DNA of 64,000 nucleotides from positions 29,148,501 to 29,212,500 of the forward strand of contig NC_065874.1 in the NCBI RefSeq assembly GCF_933775445.1, read 5' to 3'. Positions within the stretch are counted from its first letter, which is position 1; each line of letters begins with the position of its first letter. Below, one piece after another: positions 10,980 through 22,292 of this stretch. The notes under the pieces are model-generated. The model worked only from the letters and a program-made list of their open reading frames with translations. It ran no database searches and had not been told where the DNA came from. Both the position numbers and the translations under genes were made by a program. This DNA comes from Argentina anserina. Lineage: Eukaryota > Streptophyta > Magnoliopsida > Rosales > Rosaceae.

Positions 10980-12239
10980 GCTGAAACCGTAATTAACAAG
11001 ACAGAGGTTTCTCTCCCTTTCTCTCTTGAAAAATAAAAGAGACAGAGAGACTGTCATATGGATTTGGCAATACACGAGCTTATATATAAGATTTTCACCC
11101 ACGTAGGGCCGTCTTAAAAGAAAAATCGAATTACGCAGGAAAATCTTAAGATATCATTGATATGTGACAATTTCACAAAATATTATTATTACTCTGTTAG
11201 GAAAAGCAATATGGCTCGAGAGGGCATTGTCTTATACATTGACAACACGGTGACGAAGAGTGGTGGATTCATGATCAAATTGTTACTCGGGCTGTAACGA
11301 AAAAAAATTCATCGAATCTGTACAAGATATCATATTTTAAAGCTCAAAAACTTAGATTATACACTAATCAATTTGAACTACTATATATCAGTTAGTGCAT
11401 ATTACACCATCATCGGCATTAAACCTTTAGTCTTTGAGTTTCGAACGAAATCTTTTTTAGCTAATTAGTTCTAATACAAAAAGATTCGAATACGAAATTA
11501 TTAATAATCTGTTAATCTGTTATAGTCAAATGCAGTAGTATTTATATTCGGTGATAAAATTTATATGATGAGTTTTTTTTCTAACCTCTCAAAAACTCAC
11601 CTAGGCTTAAGCCTAGGTGAGCCAAAGCTGGATCCGCCAGTGGTGACGAAAGTCCATTTTAGTAGCACTTTGATAAGCTAAAGCATGAGATACAGTGAAT
11701 AACATGAAAGTTTAGATACTGGGGGAGAGAACCTGACTTTCTGAACAATAAAACCAAACACGTACCACAGAAAGATCATTCCTCTTCACTTGAGTTCATG
11801 ACTGGTCATATATATTGAGATGAAGTTGAGACAAAAACAACTTATAAAGGATTGGCATTTTAATAAGAGCCAGCCTTGCTCGATGGGTTTTCATTTTTGT
11901 GTCGGTCTTGTACTCTGGTTCTCATCTTCGGGTGGCCATTAGTCCATTACGGCCTCATGGGATTGGCTTAGATTTATTGTTACATTTCCAGGGATAACCC
12001 ACAGAAAATTAAATTGATCACCAACAAAAAAAAAAAGAGCTAGTCAGTAGGTGGTGGCAGACTAGCACCAACTCACCAAACCTATGCAGGTCTCCAACAT
12101 ATTAAAATTATCTCTTTAATATCTCCAACAGAATTAAAGAGATATTTTTCACCATATTATTTTCCCTTCATGCTTTTTTTCCTCCATTCCATCGCATTCA
12201 AACATACATTTCTAACTGTAGCCTTCATCTGTGTCTTCT
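10980..12239. other. intergenic DNA between B and C
   Basis: Apart from the promoter side of the RS-rich ORF and the palindrome at 11596-11621, I see no gene or structured repeat. It is AT-rich with scattered poly-A runs. Confidence 0.5.
11596..11621. repeat. 26-bp perfect palindrome
   Basis: CTCACCTAGGCTT followed directly by AAGCCTAGGTGAG, a perfect inverted repeat with no spacer. It is followed by GCTGGATCCGCCAGTGG (about 11628), a phrase that recurs in altered form near 42880 and near 59118, which suggests decayed transposon ends. Confidence 0.85.
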
Positions 12240-14510
12240 AGTTCCACATCACGGGTCTAATGTAACTGGGATCATTCTTCTTCTCGATGTTGTTCTCACT
12301 CTCGTTCACTCTGACCAAGGAAGATGTGACAAACTTGCAAAATTCATCACCCAAACAAATTGTTCATTATAAGTTTCATTGTGGCATCCTCCTCATCAAT
12401 AATTTCCTGTATACACACATTAAATATAAGCTAGTTACCATGACAGAATTTGGATAAAAAGTAACAACGATGTAAACTTAGATCCTGCAGTGATCAAAGG
12501 ATAGTCCACAAGAAGCTTAATGCAAGGCTGTATATATGACCAAACACAATCTACCTCTTTTCAGCTAAAGATTGCCAGTTCATAGAATACTCAGAAAGCA
12601 ATGGCCTTAATTTAAGGAATTGAGGCAAAATTTGTACAATACACACCTTCACATTTCCTACTTTATCCACAATAATCTTGAATGGGTGCCAGCTCTGGTC
12701 CCTAGTAAAATCAGCAAATAAAGACCACAACTCCAACAATTCAATATTTGCTTCCTTGAAAAGATTTCTGCTGGTTGCAGTCTGAAATGGATTGATGTCA
12801 ACTCCCGCTCTCTTCATATGAATAAATGCCTGGTTTGTTGAATCCCAAAGTCCCTGTAGATTAAGGACAGGAAAATAAATTAAAACAACATGGGAAGAGC
12901 GGTAAAACAAAATAGGCAACAACCATGAACAAGGAAATTCAGCCACAAATTACATGAAAAAAATATGCATGCCTTTGACACATCTAAAACCGCATCCTTT
13001 AGAAGTTGTCATTATTTGGTCTAATAAACAACAGAAAGGTCTTTCTCTCAACATGTTTTCTTATGGTTTTATCAATCAAGGCATGAATATTAGTCTGAAC
13101 ATACTTATCAGGAGATCTGATATACTGTCAAATGAGTTGTAAGTGTCGTTTAACCACAAAACAGAAAGAACAAATAAACATACGATGATCAACTCATTCT
13201 GAACTTCCTGAACAGCATCATTAGTTATCCACTCCTTGGCAATAAGTTCTACCATGGTCAAGTCCTCCTTCTTCTTTAACAGTTCCTGAATCTCATTCAT
13301 CTCACTTTGCCTTTGCAAATCCCCATCCTCATTCATTTTTAATTATTAACAATAAAGCACCACTTAGAAGCTCAATCTCTAGCTCTAATGTACGTCTGAC
13401 GTCAAGCTGCTTTTCCAATTCTATGATTGTTCTAGACAATTCTTTCTTCTCTCTCTGCAATTGCCAGTCAATCAAATTAGCAAAAATCACAAAGATAAAT
13501 TTATATGAATCTCAGAGGTGCAAGAAAGATAGAATCCTGAAATTCAGACCTTATGTTCTTCTGAAATGAGTAACACCTTTTCATCTGCCTTCTCTTTCTC
13601 CAACATAATGCTGTTATTCTGAAAAACAAATGCAATAGATTGACTCATACTGAATGGTATATAATTGTTAGGCAGAGATCAACCAACCAGATTTTAGACA
13701 TTAGATTACCCATAGAAAAGAACTAGACAGTGCACAAATAGCTACTTGAGTCTAAATGGAGACTCAATCCACCAACAACCTTGAACTTAAATCAACATCA
13801 AGCAATCAATGAATTACCTAGTATATAATAATAACCAATTATCTTTTGTAAGTGTAATTTATTAGTCATTTGCCTTTGCTACCTTGTACGAAATTCACAA
13901 TAGAAAAAAATGTCAACTAAGGTAACTAGAAAAACAGAAAAACATTGGTCCCTAGATGATCAGCTGCCACCAAGTAATAATAGCCAAAGAGTACATAAGG
14001 AATCAATGTGGCCAAGAGATTATCATCAGCTACAGTAGGAGTAGAAGACACAGTTTACAATTTTGGAGTTCAGAATTAATGATAAATACAGAGAGAAACT
14101 TCACGCCTAAGTTTCATCACAATGTCGAAGCTCTATATTATCCTTAATAAAGAACGGTTCCAAATAGGCATCAGAAAGTACACCGTACTGAATGGATTAG
14201 TTCATTACATATATGCACATGTAAGAGTTACAGAACCCAAACAAAAATTGATATTCAGTTAATTACGAACAAGTATATACCCTTTGCTGTAGTTGCATCT
14301 CACGCTGTGCAAGCACCTCATTCTGAGCAATACTCTCCTCAAGCTGTTTCTTAATCACTTTGTTATGAGCTTCACTCTCCTCAAGCTGTTTCTTCAAATC
14401 TTTCTTCTGAGCTTCAAATCTTAACAAGGCTTCTTCCTGCTCTAGGCACGCCTTCTCCAGCTCCAAGAATGTCTTTTCAAGGCAGCCACGTGCATTGTCT
14501 TGCAGCATTC
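12240..14510 (-). pseudogene. coiled-coil + XH domain protein, IDN2/FDM-related, broken (gene C)
   Basis: Minus-strand exons recovered: 14510-14281 (GMLQDNARGCLEKTFLELEK... LLRFEAQKKDLKKQLEESEA), 13618-13550 (NNSIMLEKEKADEKVLLISE), 13454-13184 (LELEIELLSGAL... NDAVQEVQNELII), 12853-12647 (GLWDSTNQAFIHMKRAGVDI... LWSLFADFTRDQSWHPFKII) and 12406 to about 12240 (EIIDEEDATMKLIMNNLFG). The last two are the XH domain of the IDN2/FDM family, which forms dimers in RNA-directed DNA methylation. Lesions: a one-base shift near 13345 between GALLLIIK and MNEDGDLQRQSE; another near 12358 at FG|DEFCKF; and a TAG near 12260 in the WN-FKE position. A first exon may lie at 14646-14676, unproven. It runs head to head with intact gene D. 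Confidence 0.75.
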
Positions 14511-14519
14511 CTATCATGT

Positions 14520-16228
14520 GAATTAACGTCAATTAATCAACAAAGTCACCCAATTTAATTAGAATGAACTTTAAATAGTTAACCAAGACAAAACTTAAAC
14601 TCGCTCATTTTCATTATTTCTGAACAAATCTTGAAAAATCTCAACCCTGAACTTGCAGAACCCAACTCAAGAGCATTAGCATTAAACTTACATTTTCCCG
14701 ACTTCCAAATCATGTAGTTCAATATTCTTATCAATAAATCAGAACATACGCACAGACAATCAACAATATGAAAACCAAAGCATCCTTACTCCATAGCGAA
14801 TCTTGTAAAAGAATTCCTAGAAACACAACGCCCTCCCTTGAGATTCAAGAAGATAAAAAGACTACTACAATACAATGACAATAAATCATGGGTTTTCTTC
14901 TGATTCTTTATACAGCAAAGGGTATATATATACTAGGGAACCAAACAACTGATAAAGGATTGCAACACTAGTGGGGTGTTTCAGAATGTAACCACAAAAT
15001 CGAAGATATAAAAGTGGGCGTTACAGTAGCTTCGTCACCAACACAGAACCCAAACTTGGTTAGTTCACTTACCACGGTGTCTATGGATTTGGCAGAAGTA
15101 GTCCGACCAATGGGATCACCAAATCGGAGAAAGATTAGAACCTGAGAGGCGGTGTAGCCAAAATAAAAGCAGCTATTGGTGAGTGAGAGGCATTGAAAAG
15201 GAGGAGCCCTTTCTAATGACTTGGTTGTTAAGGACCTCTTGAGGACTTTCAATGTCCACCATTAGATTAAAACACTGGTCCTAATCTTAAAGAACAAAAT
15301 AAGGTTGAATACTCTCCATCAGAACCCACCCTTTTACCAAATAACGAAGGATTAAATTTTTTAAAGCTATTGATAAATATATATATATATATATATATAT
15401 TGAAGCTGTTTCACTTTATGATCCTGTGTTCGTTGTTCGAGTTTGAATCTTGGTTTCAATCTCATGTTTTCATGGTTTCCTGTTCAGAACTGGGTTCCCC
15501 TTTATGGTTTCAATGAATCGGACCGTGTTTACAAAACGATGGAGATGGTGAGGAAAACTAATTGGGAATCATTTGCCCGATTCATGCCTTTTGCTAGATT
15601 CTAATCTATTTTTCATGACCACGAATGAGCAATATTCTAACGTATAGAATTGTCGTTCTTTATTTTTATTTGGTTTGGAACATTCGATACTTCCACAATT
15701 AACAAATTTAGCTGATGATTAAAATTGATATCAACAGGCGAAGTTTTAAATAGGAACATAAATAGACACATAGTATTGATATTTTCGAGGTTAATTATAG
15801 AAATTTGTGATGTGAGAATATAAAATGGTTTTCCGTTTTAAAAAATAACAAAACGACGACGTAGGTTTAAACAGAAACATAAACGGACGCTATAAGATTG
15901 GGCGGAGCAATCCCCAGTTCGTGATTAAAACAGTTGAACTCAATGAAGATATAGCGCCGGAGGCCAACCAGGAACATAGAGGAGTTACGTCGCCAAGGAC
16001 ATTCTGGTTTTGCTCCTTCTCTGGATTACCTCTTATAACTTGTTGTTTTCTCGATTGTTTTTGCTTCGGAAATAGTAAAGTAGAAGAGTACATTGAAACT
16101 CAGCCTATGTTTAATTCTGAAAATGGGTCTAAATTTTTTTCTTCCTACTAAGATAAAATGAATTGCTTGTTTTTCTTGAGTCTTGTTCCCCTTGTTTAAT
16201 TCTTGTGTTGCAGTCTTGCAGATTTGAA
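14520..16228. other. shared 5' region between head-to-head genes C and D
   Basis: About 1.7 kb between the divergent coiled-coil/XH genes. It contains 5' UTR and probably a UTR intron of D (acceptor TTGTGTTGCAG ending at 16212, 17 bp before its ATG) and a (TA)n run at about 15377-15401. Small ORFs at 14968-15252 (minus) and 15921-16151 (plus) show no recognisable domain and are not called. Confidence 0.55.
15377..15401. repeat. (TA)n microsatellite
   Basis: An uninterrupted TA run of about twelve units. Confidence 0.9.
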
Positions 16229-18204
16229 ATGTCTGCTTATTCAGAAGGCAATCAAGGAACAGATATCGGTAAGTTACACAGTCCGTGTTTGTCTAGATTA
16301 ATTAAAGGTTGAATTTTTCTGCTAGCCAACTCATGAATGTTGGCTTTGGCTATGAAAAGAGTATGAACAGCACCAACTGATCATGTAGGGGTGTTTGAAT
16401 CATGCTTAATTCTTGTTTTTTTATTCAATGCCGGATTTATTTTCTCTTTATATAATGACTGGTATTTTATGTTTGATCTTTTTCTGTCTCGTATGTGATT
16501 TCTTGTTTTTCTGTTAAAAATAGGAAAATTGCGACACAATGCGCGTGTCCACATTGAGAAGGTGTTCTTGGAGCTTGAGCAGAGTGAAGCTCAGAAGAAG
16601 GAGCTTAAGAAAAATCTTGAGCAGAAAACTATGCAACTGCAAATCTTGGTATTAACAATTCTTGTTGAAGGTCTCAGTTACTGAGTTTCAGAAAAGTTCT
16701 GGTAGTTTTGAGATATGTATATTGATATTACATTATTCATTGAAGTAATCAAGGTGACTAGGAACAAAGGCTTTACAATGTTTATAATGATGAATTGATG
16801 ATTAACTAACCTTGAGTTAAGATTAATGCATAATATTTGCAATGTACTATCTTTTTGGTTGTTTAGTTTTCTCCTTCTGCTGCTGAGGATTTACTGGCCA
16901 GAATTTGATTTGTTGAGAAGTTTTGGAATTTTCTTTATATTAAAGGAGCTTGATGTAGTGTCATATGCTTACAGAATGAGAAAGCTTCCTTAGAGACAAA
17001 TAAAGCCAATGAATTGGTGTCATGGTTGACAGAAGAAAGAAAGGTCTGTATTCCATTATTGGAGGTTTGTTTCCATGAGTGCATGATATTATATGAGGGA
17101 ACCTTTGAACGTACTGTTGTCTCTTTTTTATGATTCACCAGAAATGGGAAAGTGAGAAGCAAAAACTTCAAGAAAGGTTAAATGAAAAGGAAGAAGAATT
17201 GGCTTCTAGTCAAGCATTTAACCAAGTACTCATTGTGAAGCTGAATGAACATAATGCTGAATTGCACAAGGCTCGTCATTCGTTAATCACGGTCTGTATA
17301 TTTGTCTCTTCTTGTTCAACTGTTTCCGAAATCTTGAATTATTCACCTTTAGTGTGGTTGTGGTTTGCTGCAAAGTTAATGCTGTGAATCTGTGATGGAT
17401 TCATGAAACCCTATAAATACAATATTGTAGTGAACTTAATGTAGGTTTGAATGCCGACTTGGTTTAGGTAAAATCAACTGTTTTTAATTTTCATACCAGA
17501 AGGCAGTGGCAAATATATGGCCTATGATTATTCACTTACCTAGATAATTAGTTTATCTCTTGGTAATTGTAATGCCAAAATTATTGGTTTGGATAATTTT
17601 TTGTAGGCTTTGAAAGAATCAGCCTGGGATGCTTCTATTGGGGTGAAGATAATGGCAGACCATGACACCAAACCATTTATTGGTGCAACCCAAAGAATGC
17701 CTTCACTAAATTTTTCTGAAAGAGTAGCTGCTAAGGCCGTGGAGGTAGGTTCTCTCTGGGAGGAAAATCTCAAAGATCCGAGTTGGCATCCGTTCAAATT
17801 TTTAATGGATGAAGAAGGAAAGACGAGGGTATTAATTTAACTATAAAGCTGATAATCTGATATCATCATTTAATTTTACTGTTATACGTAGCGTTCATTC
17901 ACAGTGACTGATGCAGTTTCATATATAGGAAGTTATTGATGAAGAAGATGAGAAACTGAAGAACTTGAAGACAGCGTTTGGTGATGAAGTATATGAGGCT
18001 GTGATAAATGCCTTGGAAGAACTAAGCTCGTTCAATCCAACAAGTAGAAATCCTATGCTAGAGCTGTGGAATTTCAAAGAGGGGAAAAAGGCATCACTTG
18101 CAGAGGGAGTATCGCACATTGTGAATCATTGGAAACCAAGGAAACGGAGAAGTACTGATCAATGCTCCAACGAGCAGAATAAGCGGTCCGACTGCAAAAC
18201 CTAG
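16229..18204 (+). CDS. coiled-coil + XH domain protein, short IDN2/FDM-like, intact (gene D)
   Basis: Six exons: 16229-16268, 16524-16648, 16975-17043, 17142-17291, 17607-17828, 17929-18204, all with GT-AG borders; total 882 nt, 293 aa. Residues about 13-128 are coiled coil (KLRHNARVHIEKVFLELEQS, WESEKQKLQERLNEKEEELA). From about 129 the protein carries a complete XH domain: GVKIMADHDTKPF, VEVGSLWEENLKDPSWHPFK, EVIDEEDEKLKNLKTAFGDE and LELWNFKEGKKASLAEGVSH. Full-length IDN2/FDM proteins also have zf-XS and XS domains that bind RNA; these are absent. By family the XH part mediates dimerisation in the RNA-directed DNA methylation complex; a role as partner or competitor of full-length members is inference. 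The tail is basic (KPRKRRS). Intron 1 is phase 1, as in genes A and E. Confidence 0.9.
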
Positions 18205-19262
18205 TCAAGTTTGTATGAATTGGACAGAATCTGACTGGAAAGCCTAGTTAAGTTTGCATTTGAATTGAACTAAATAGCAGTTCGTATCTTCATCTGAATT
18301 TAGCATTTCCTATTCAGTTGAAATGGTGCAACTTTAACCTAGCTCGATTTAGATCTTAAACCTTCGTTTAACAATATTGTTTTCTTAATCCATACTACAC
18401 GGTGCAAAACAAATGTTGACTGAATCAAAACTTCTGCTCACGAAGTTTGCTAACCCACAAAATTTGGTATAACACAATCTTTGTGCATTCCCACATGTAT
18501 ATATGATATACCGTAAGTTATACACTTAAACAAAATATTATAATGTTCTGCATTATAGTCGAAGCATTTTTTATCAACATATAATAAAAATTTAGACTCA
18601 TGTATATTGAATTATGGAACAACTCCTTTTAATATACCAAAATCCCAAAATGCTGAACGGAGTGAAAATGAGATTATTCTCATTGCAGATTTGCACTATA
18701 TTGTGCAATTCCCTGATACATAAGATTTTGTTTTCATAAGGGTTCTGAGTCGGCTGAAGGAATACTAAGCAGCTTGATGGACTTTTCCACTTCTCTGAAG
18801 CAAGAATTTGAAGATGGTTATAGAAGAAATAGCTAGCATAACTAGATACTTGTAAGAACACATTGCTATTAAGAATATAGAAAGTAGACAGAAGCAGCAG
18901 AGGTCTTGCTCACTGTAAAAATTACCACAACATGCATCAAACTAAAAGGTACTTTGTAATCCTCTATAAATAGGGGCCTCTATCAACGGAAAAAACATCT
19001 CTATCTATTTGTTTTTTTCCAACAAGCCTAGCAAACCGGTACTCTTAACAAATTAAACATATATACTAAATTTAAGGGTCCAAAAAATGTGTAAAGAATG
19101 TACTCAACATAATTTCGTCACATTTCATTATTTAGAAATAGAATTTTATTATGTTGTGTTCAATCCATTCAAGACAACTATGCATTTTAATTACAACCCC
19201 TTATTTAAAGAAGTAAACCCTTTGATTCCGAACATGGAGAAAATAACAAATTGAGAGAATGA

Positions 19263-19300
19263 GTGTGTGTGTGTGTGTGTGTTTGTTTGTTTTGTTTTTA
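19263..19300. repeat. (GT)n microsatellite grading into TTTG repeats
   Basis: About ten GT units followed by TTTGTTTGTTTTG. Confidence 0.88.
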
Positions 19301-19614
19301 CGGCTGCACCCGGAAATATGAATGGGTTGCCTACGTATCTTGTGAGAGAGATCAAGCCACTTGTAGTTCTAGAGTTCAAAACGTGAATGACATATTGGAA
19401 GGCTTAGGTTTTTTAGAATGGGAGAAGTGTTTGGACAATTCTGTTTGGATGAATTTGACGGACCAAGGATTCAAATTTAGCAATTTTTTGTCTAGTGTCA
19501 GAGATTTTGTTTGAACATATGGTTGCATTTAGTGGGTCACTAAATTGCCTACGCACCTGATCAACCGATCGTAGTTCGAAATATGTTGGTTTTGTACCAA
19601 CTTTCATAATCACC

Positions 19615-19760
19615 AGAAACATTCCCTCACTGCCAAGAATATGAAAATCCACTCGAGCACTAGAAACATTCCCTCTTGGCAATCCCCTCGAGCACTATAA
19701 ACGTTCCCTCATCGCCACGAAAATGAAAATCCTCTCGAGCATCAGAAATATTCCCTCATC
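19615..19760. repeat. four short tandem repeats, 47/35/47 bp spacing
   Basis: Units start at 19615, 19662, 19697 and 19744 with AGAAACATTCCCTC-type sequence and end with CTCGAGCA. Unit 2 lacks 12 bp of the middle (the ATGAAAAT part); unit 4 is partial. Confidence 0.75.
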
Positions 19761-20949
19761 AATCATGTTTTCCTGTGGACACCCAATATGGTAAAGCATC
19801 GTGTGGATTTTAGCACCCAAATTCTGAGCTTTGTAGTAAACCAGACTTTTGTGGAATTTATTAACGAAACATTGCAACTGGGCTTGAAGCTTTAAGTGGG
19901 CCTTGTGCAACCCATAGTCTCGATCCCTGCCGAAACTCTGTCGGAAGTTATTTCCACTTTTCAAATTGCTATATATCCAATGCTTCTAAAAGACTGAGAG
20001 AGAATATCGATCACCTCCCATCTGATCAAATTGATTAAAGGAGATTGAATTCGACTTGAAGATGGAGTCATCATATGGGGCTCTGTATAAACGGATAGAA
20101 ATCTTCACTGATTCCCCACTTTCTTCTAATCACGCATACATGACTAGGTTTCGGTGCTATCTAGGAATTTTCGGTGAGTGCTGATTCCTCTATGTATTTT
20201 AAGATCACCGACTCACATAATAAGGAAATTTGTCTTTTGCGTGAAGACTATGTATGTCAAGCTGGCCGTGTACTACCCCAAGGCTGCCACCATATGATTC
20301 AGATATCAATCTCTGACCGCTTGAGCACCTGATTACAATTGTAGTACTTGAGCACCAATTCAACTTTCCACCGCTTGATTTCCTTGTGTCTTTAATTGAA
20401 ACCTTGTCTCATGCATACAGCTCTCAAGTTCCCACCTCTTCACCATCACGGTTGCACAAAAGAAGATTTCTTTCCAAACATCAAGTACCCAAGCCTTTCA
20501 TCCTTTCATCCTCAATTCCAACTATCACCTTAGTTAAATAAATCCGCCACATATCAATTTGTTTGTCAACAGACAGCACCGCTTAGCACCATTTCACATA
20601 TCCATCACAATTTTAATTTTCCTTCTTTCAAATGTTGTTAATTGAACCAGTACATCCGTAGTCGAGGAATGAATTCAATGTATTAATAGCATGTCTCTGA
20701 TATGCAGGCTTTATCGAGACCTTGGCATTTGAAGTCAAAATTGAAGGTGAGACCCTGGTCATTATACTCGACGGTATTTAGTGTGGTGGTAGATTATTCA
20801 AGCTTTCTTGTGTAGTTTATTTTGAAAGTGGTGGAAAGGAAAGGACTAGGAAACGACAGGGAGTGAATGATAATAAGGAGGCCTCATATTCAATTCATGG
20901 TGATGATTTTGCAAGCATCATGCGCAATTTTGTAGCACTGAAATTCGGC

Positions 20950-21145
20950 CGTTCATGAACGACCAACATATTTCAGCGCTACTAATTGCAGTAGCCCAAT
21001 GCGTTATGCGACTCTGATCGTTCATGAACGACTAATATTGTCATAACGCAATATACATCATAGCGGAGGCTAGCCGTTCATAAACGATCAATATTATCGA
21101 CACGTAGAGTGAACCATTCAAAAGAATACAAGTCACTCATGAACG
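20950..21145. repeat. four spaced copies of the palindrome CGTTCATGAACG
   Basis: Exact CGTTCATGAACG at 20950-20961 and 21019-21030, CGTTCATAAACG at 21075-21086 and CACTCATGAACG at 21134-21145. Start-to-start spacing is 69, 56 and 59 bp. A 12-bp dyad repeated at near-regular spacing could be protein binding sites or decayed element ends; there is no gene close by. Confidence 0.8.
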
Positions 21146-21762
21146 GCTCATCTCTTATGTGGAACGAGGCTCGCATGGTGTGTTTTTATGCCAAAATAAG
21201 CATGGCACAAGTGCTGTTTTTTTTTTTACCTGAGCTTCACCTTTGGAGCTTGATTCATTGGTGGATATCATTCTATTTATGCAGAGTTTCGGCTCTTTTT
21301 CTGTATTTTTTTCCTCCGTTTGTGTAGAGGATGTGCCTTTTTATAGGCAACAATAGATCAGCTCGATTGTGATGGCGATGAATTCAAATTAAATAGCAAC
21401 AACTAACTTTATCTTCCATGTTGAAAGCTTCTAAGGCTTTTTGTTCATTTCCAACTCGGTCTTCCATCTATGTAGAACGTCAAGAGCAACTAAACGTGAA
21501 TGATCTTGATTTTAAATTTAAATGTCAAACCGAGTTGATCACCTTATCTCCAGACCTTGTTTGTAGCATAACCAACTATGATTCCAAATGGTGCATGCAA
21601 TCCATGCATGGTCCACTTTCCTGAATTGATGACTAAGTTTTGGATGTGGCTAAGAGCTGGACGTCAAACCACAACTAATTCACCAATTTGAATATTTTTT
21701 GTTTCAATAAACTGTAATGTATATAACATATTCTAATTTATAGAAAATTAATACCATGCCAG

Positions 21763-22292
21763 TAGGGCTATCAATGGGTCGTGTCGGGTCAAGGTGTCTC
21801 GCATGTTATAAAATGTAAATCCAAACCTAACCCATTTAATAATCGTGTCAAAAATTTAAACTCAAACTCAACCTATTTATTAAACGGGTTACCCGTTTCC
21901 AACCCGTTTAACTCATTTAATAAATATATTTGTCGTTTTAGATAAGATAACTAACTAAAACAATAATCAAATAAAAAAATTTATTGTTTTACCCAAAATT
22001 CTAGTTCAAAATGAGAAAAAACTTACTAAATCTTTATATACATATAATATTACCATTTTAAATAGCTTGTATGCTCGTATTTTATATATAATTTAGTTCG
22101 ACTCTTTTATTAAACGTGTCATGCGGGTTCATTTCGTGTTAGCGGGTTAATCCGTCGTTGACCCGTTTATTAAATGGGTCATAGTGGGTTGACCCGCCGC
22201 TGACCCGCTTTTTAATCGTGCGGGTTCAACCCACTTTATTTCGTACGGATTTCGAGTCGTGTTATCGGGTCGTATCGAAATTGACAGCCCTA
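21763..22292. mobile_element. hAT-type MITE, 530 bp, 8-bp target duplication
   Basis: Left end TAGGGCTATCAAT and right end ATTGACAGCCCTA are inverted repeats with one mismatch in 13. The flanks are CATGCCAG (21755-21762) and CATGCCAA (22293-22300), an 8-bp target duplication with one mismatch, as expected for hAT. The ends are rich in GGGTC/GACCC subterminal motifs and the core is AT-rich. There is no transposase ORF. Confidence 0.88.

Larger units (their letters stand above)
18205..21762. other. intergenic region with short repeats, no gene seen
   Basis: This 3.5-kb stretch contains a (GT)n run near 19263, four copies of a short repeat (19615-19760), and a set of spaced palindromes (20950-21145). 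A segment at about 18745-18820 resembles one at 23090-23172 (both carry a CTGAAGCAAGAAT-TGAAGATG block), hinting at local duplication. No convincing coding exon was found. Confidence 0.5.

Noticed and set aside
14968..15252. 94-codon minus-strand ORF near gene C
   Set aside because: No domain and no splice link to gene C exons; could be UTR.
21970..22290. Repeated GGGTC/GACCC motifs taken as a possible short repeat array
   Set aside because: They are subterminal motifs of the hAT MITE 21763-22292.
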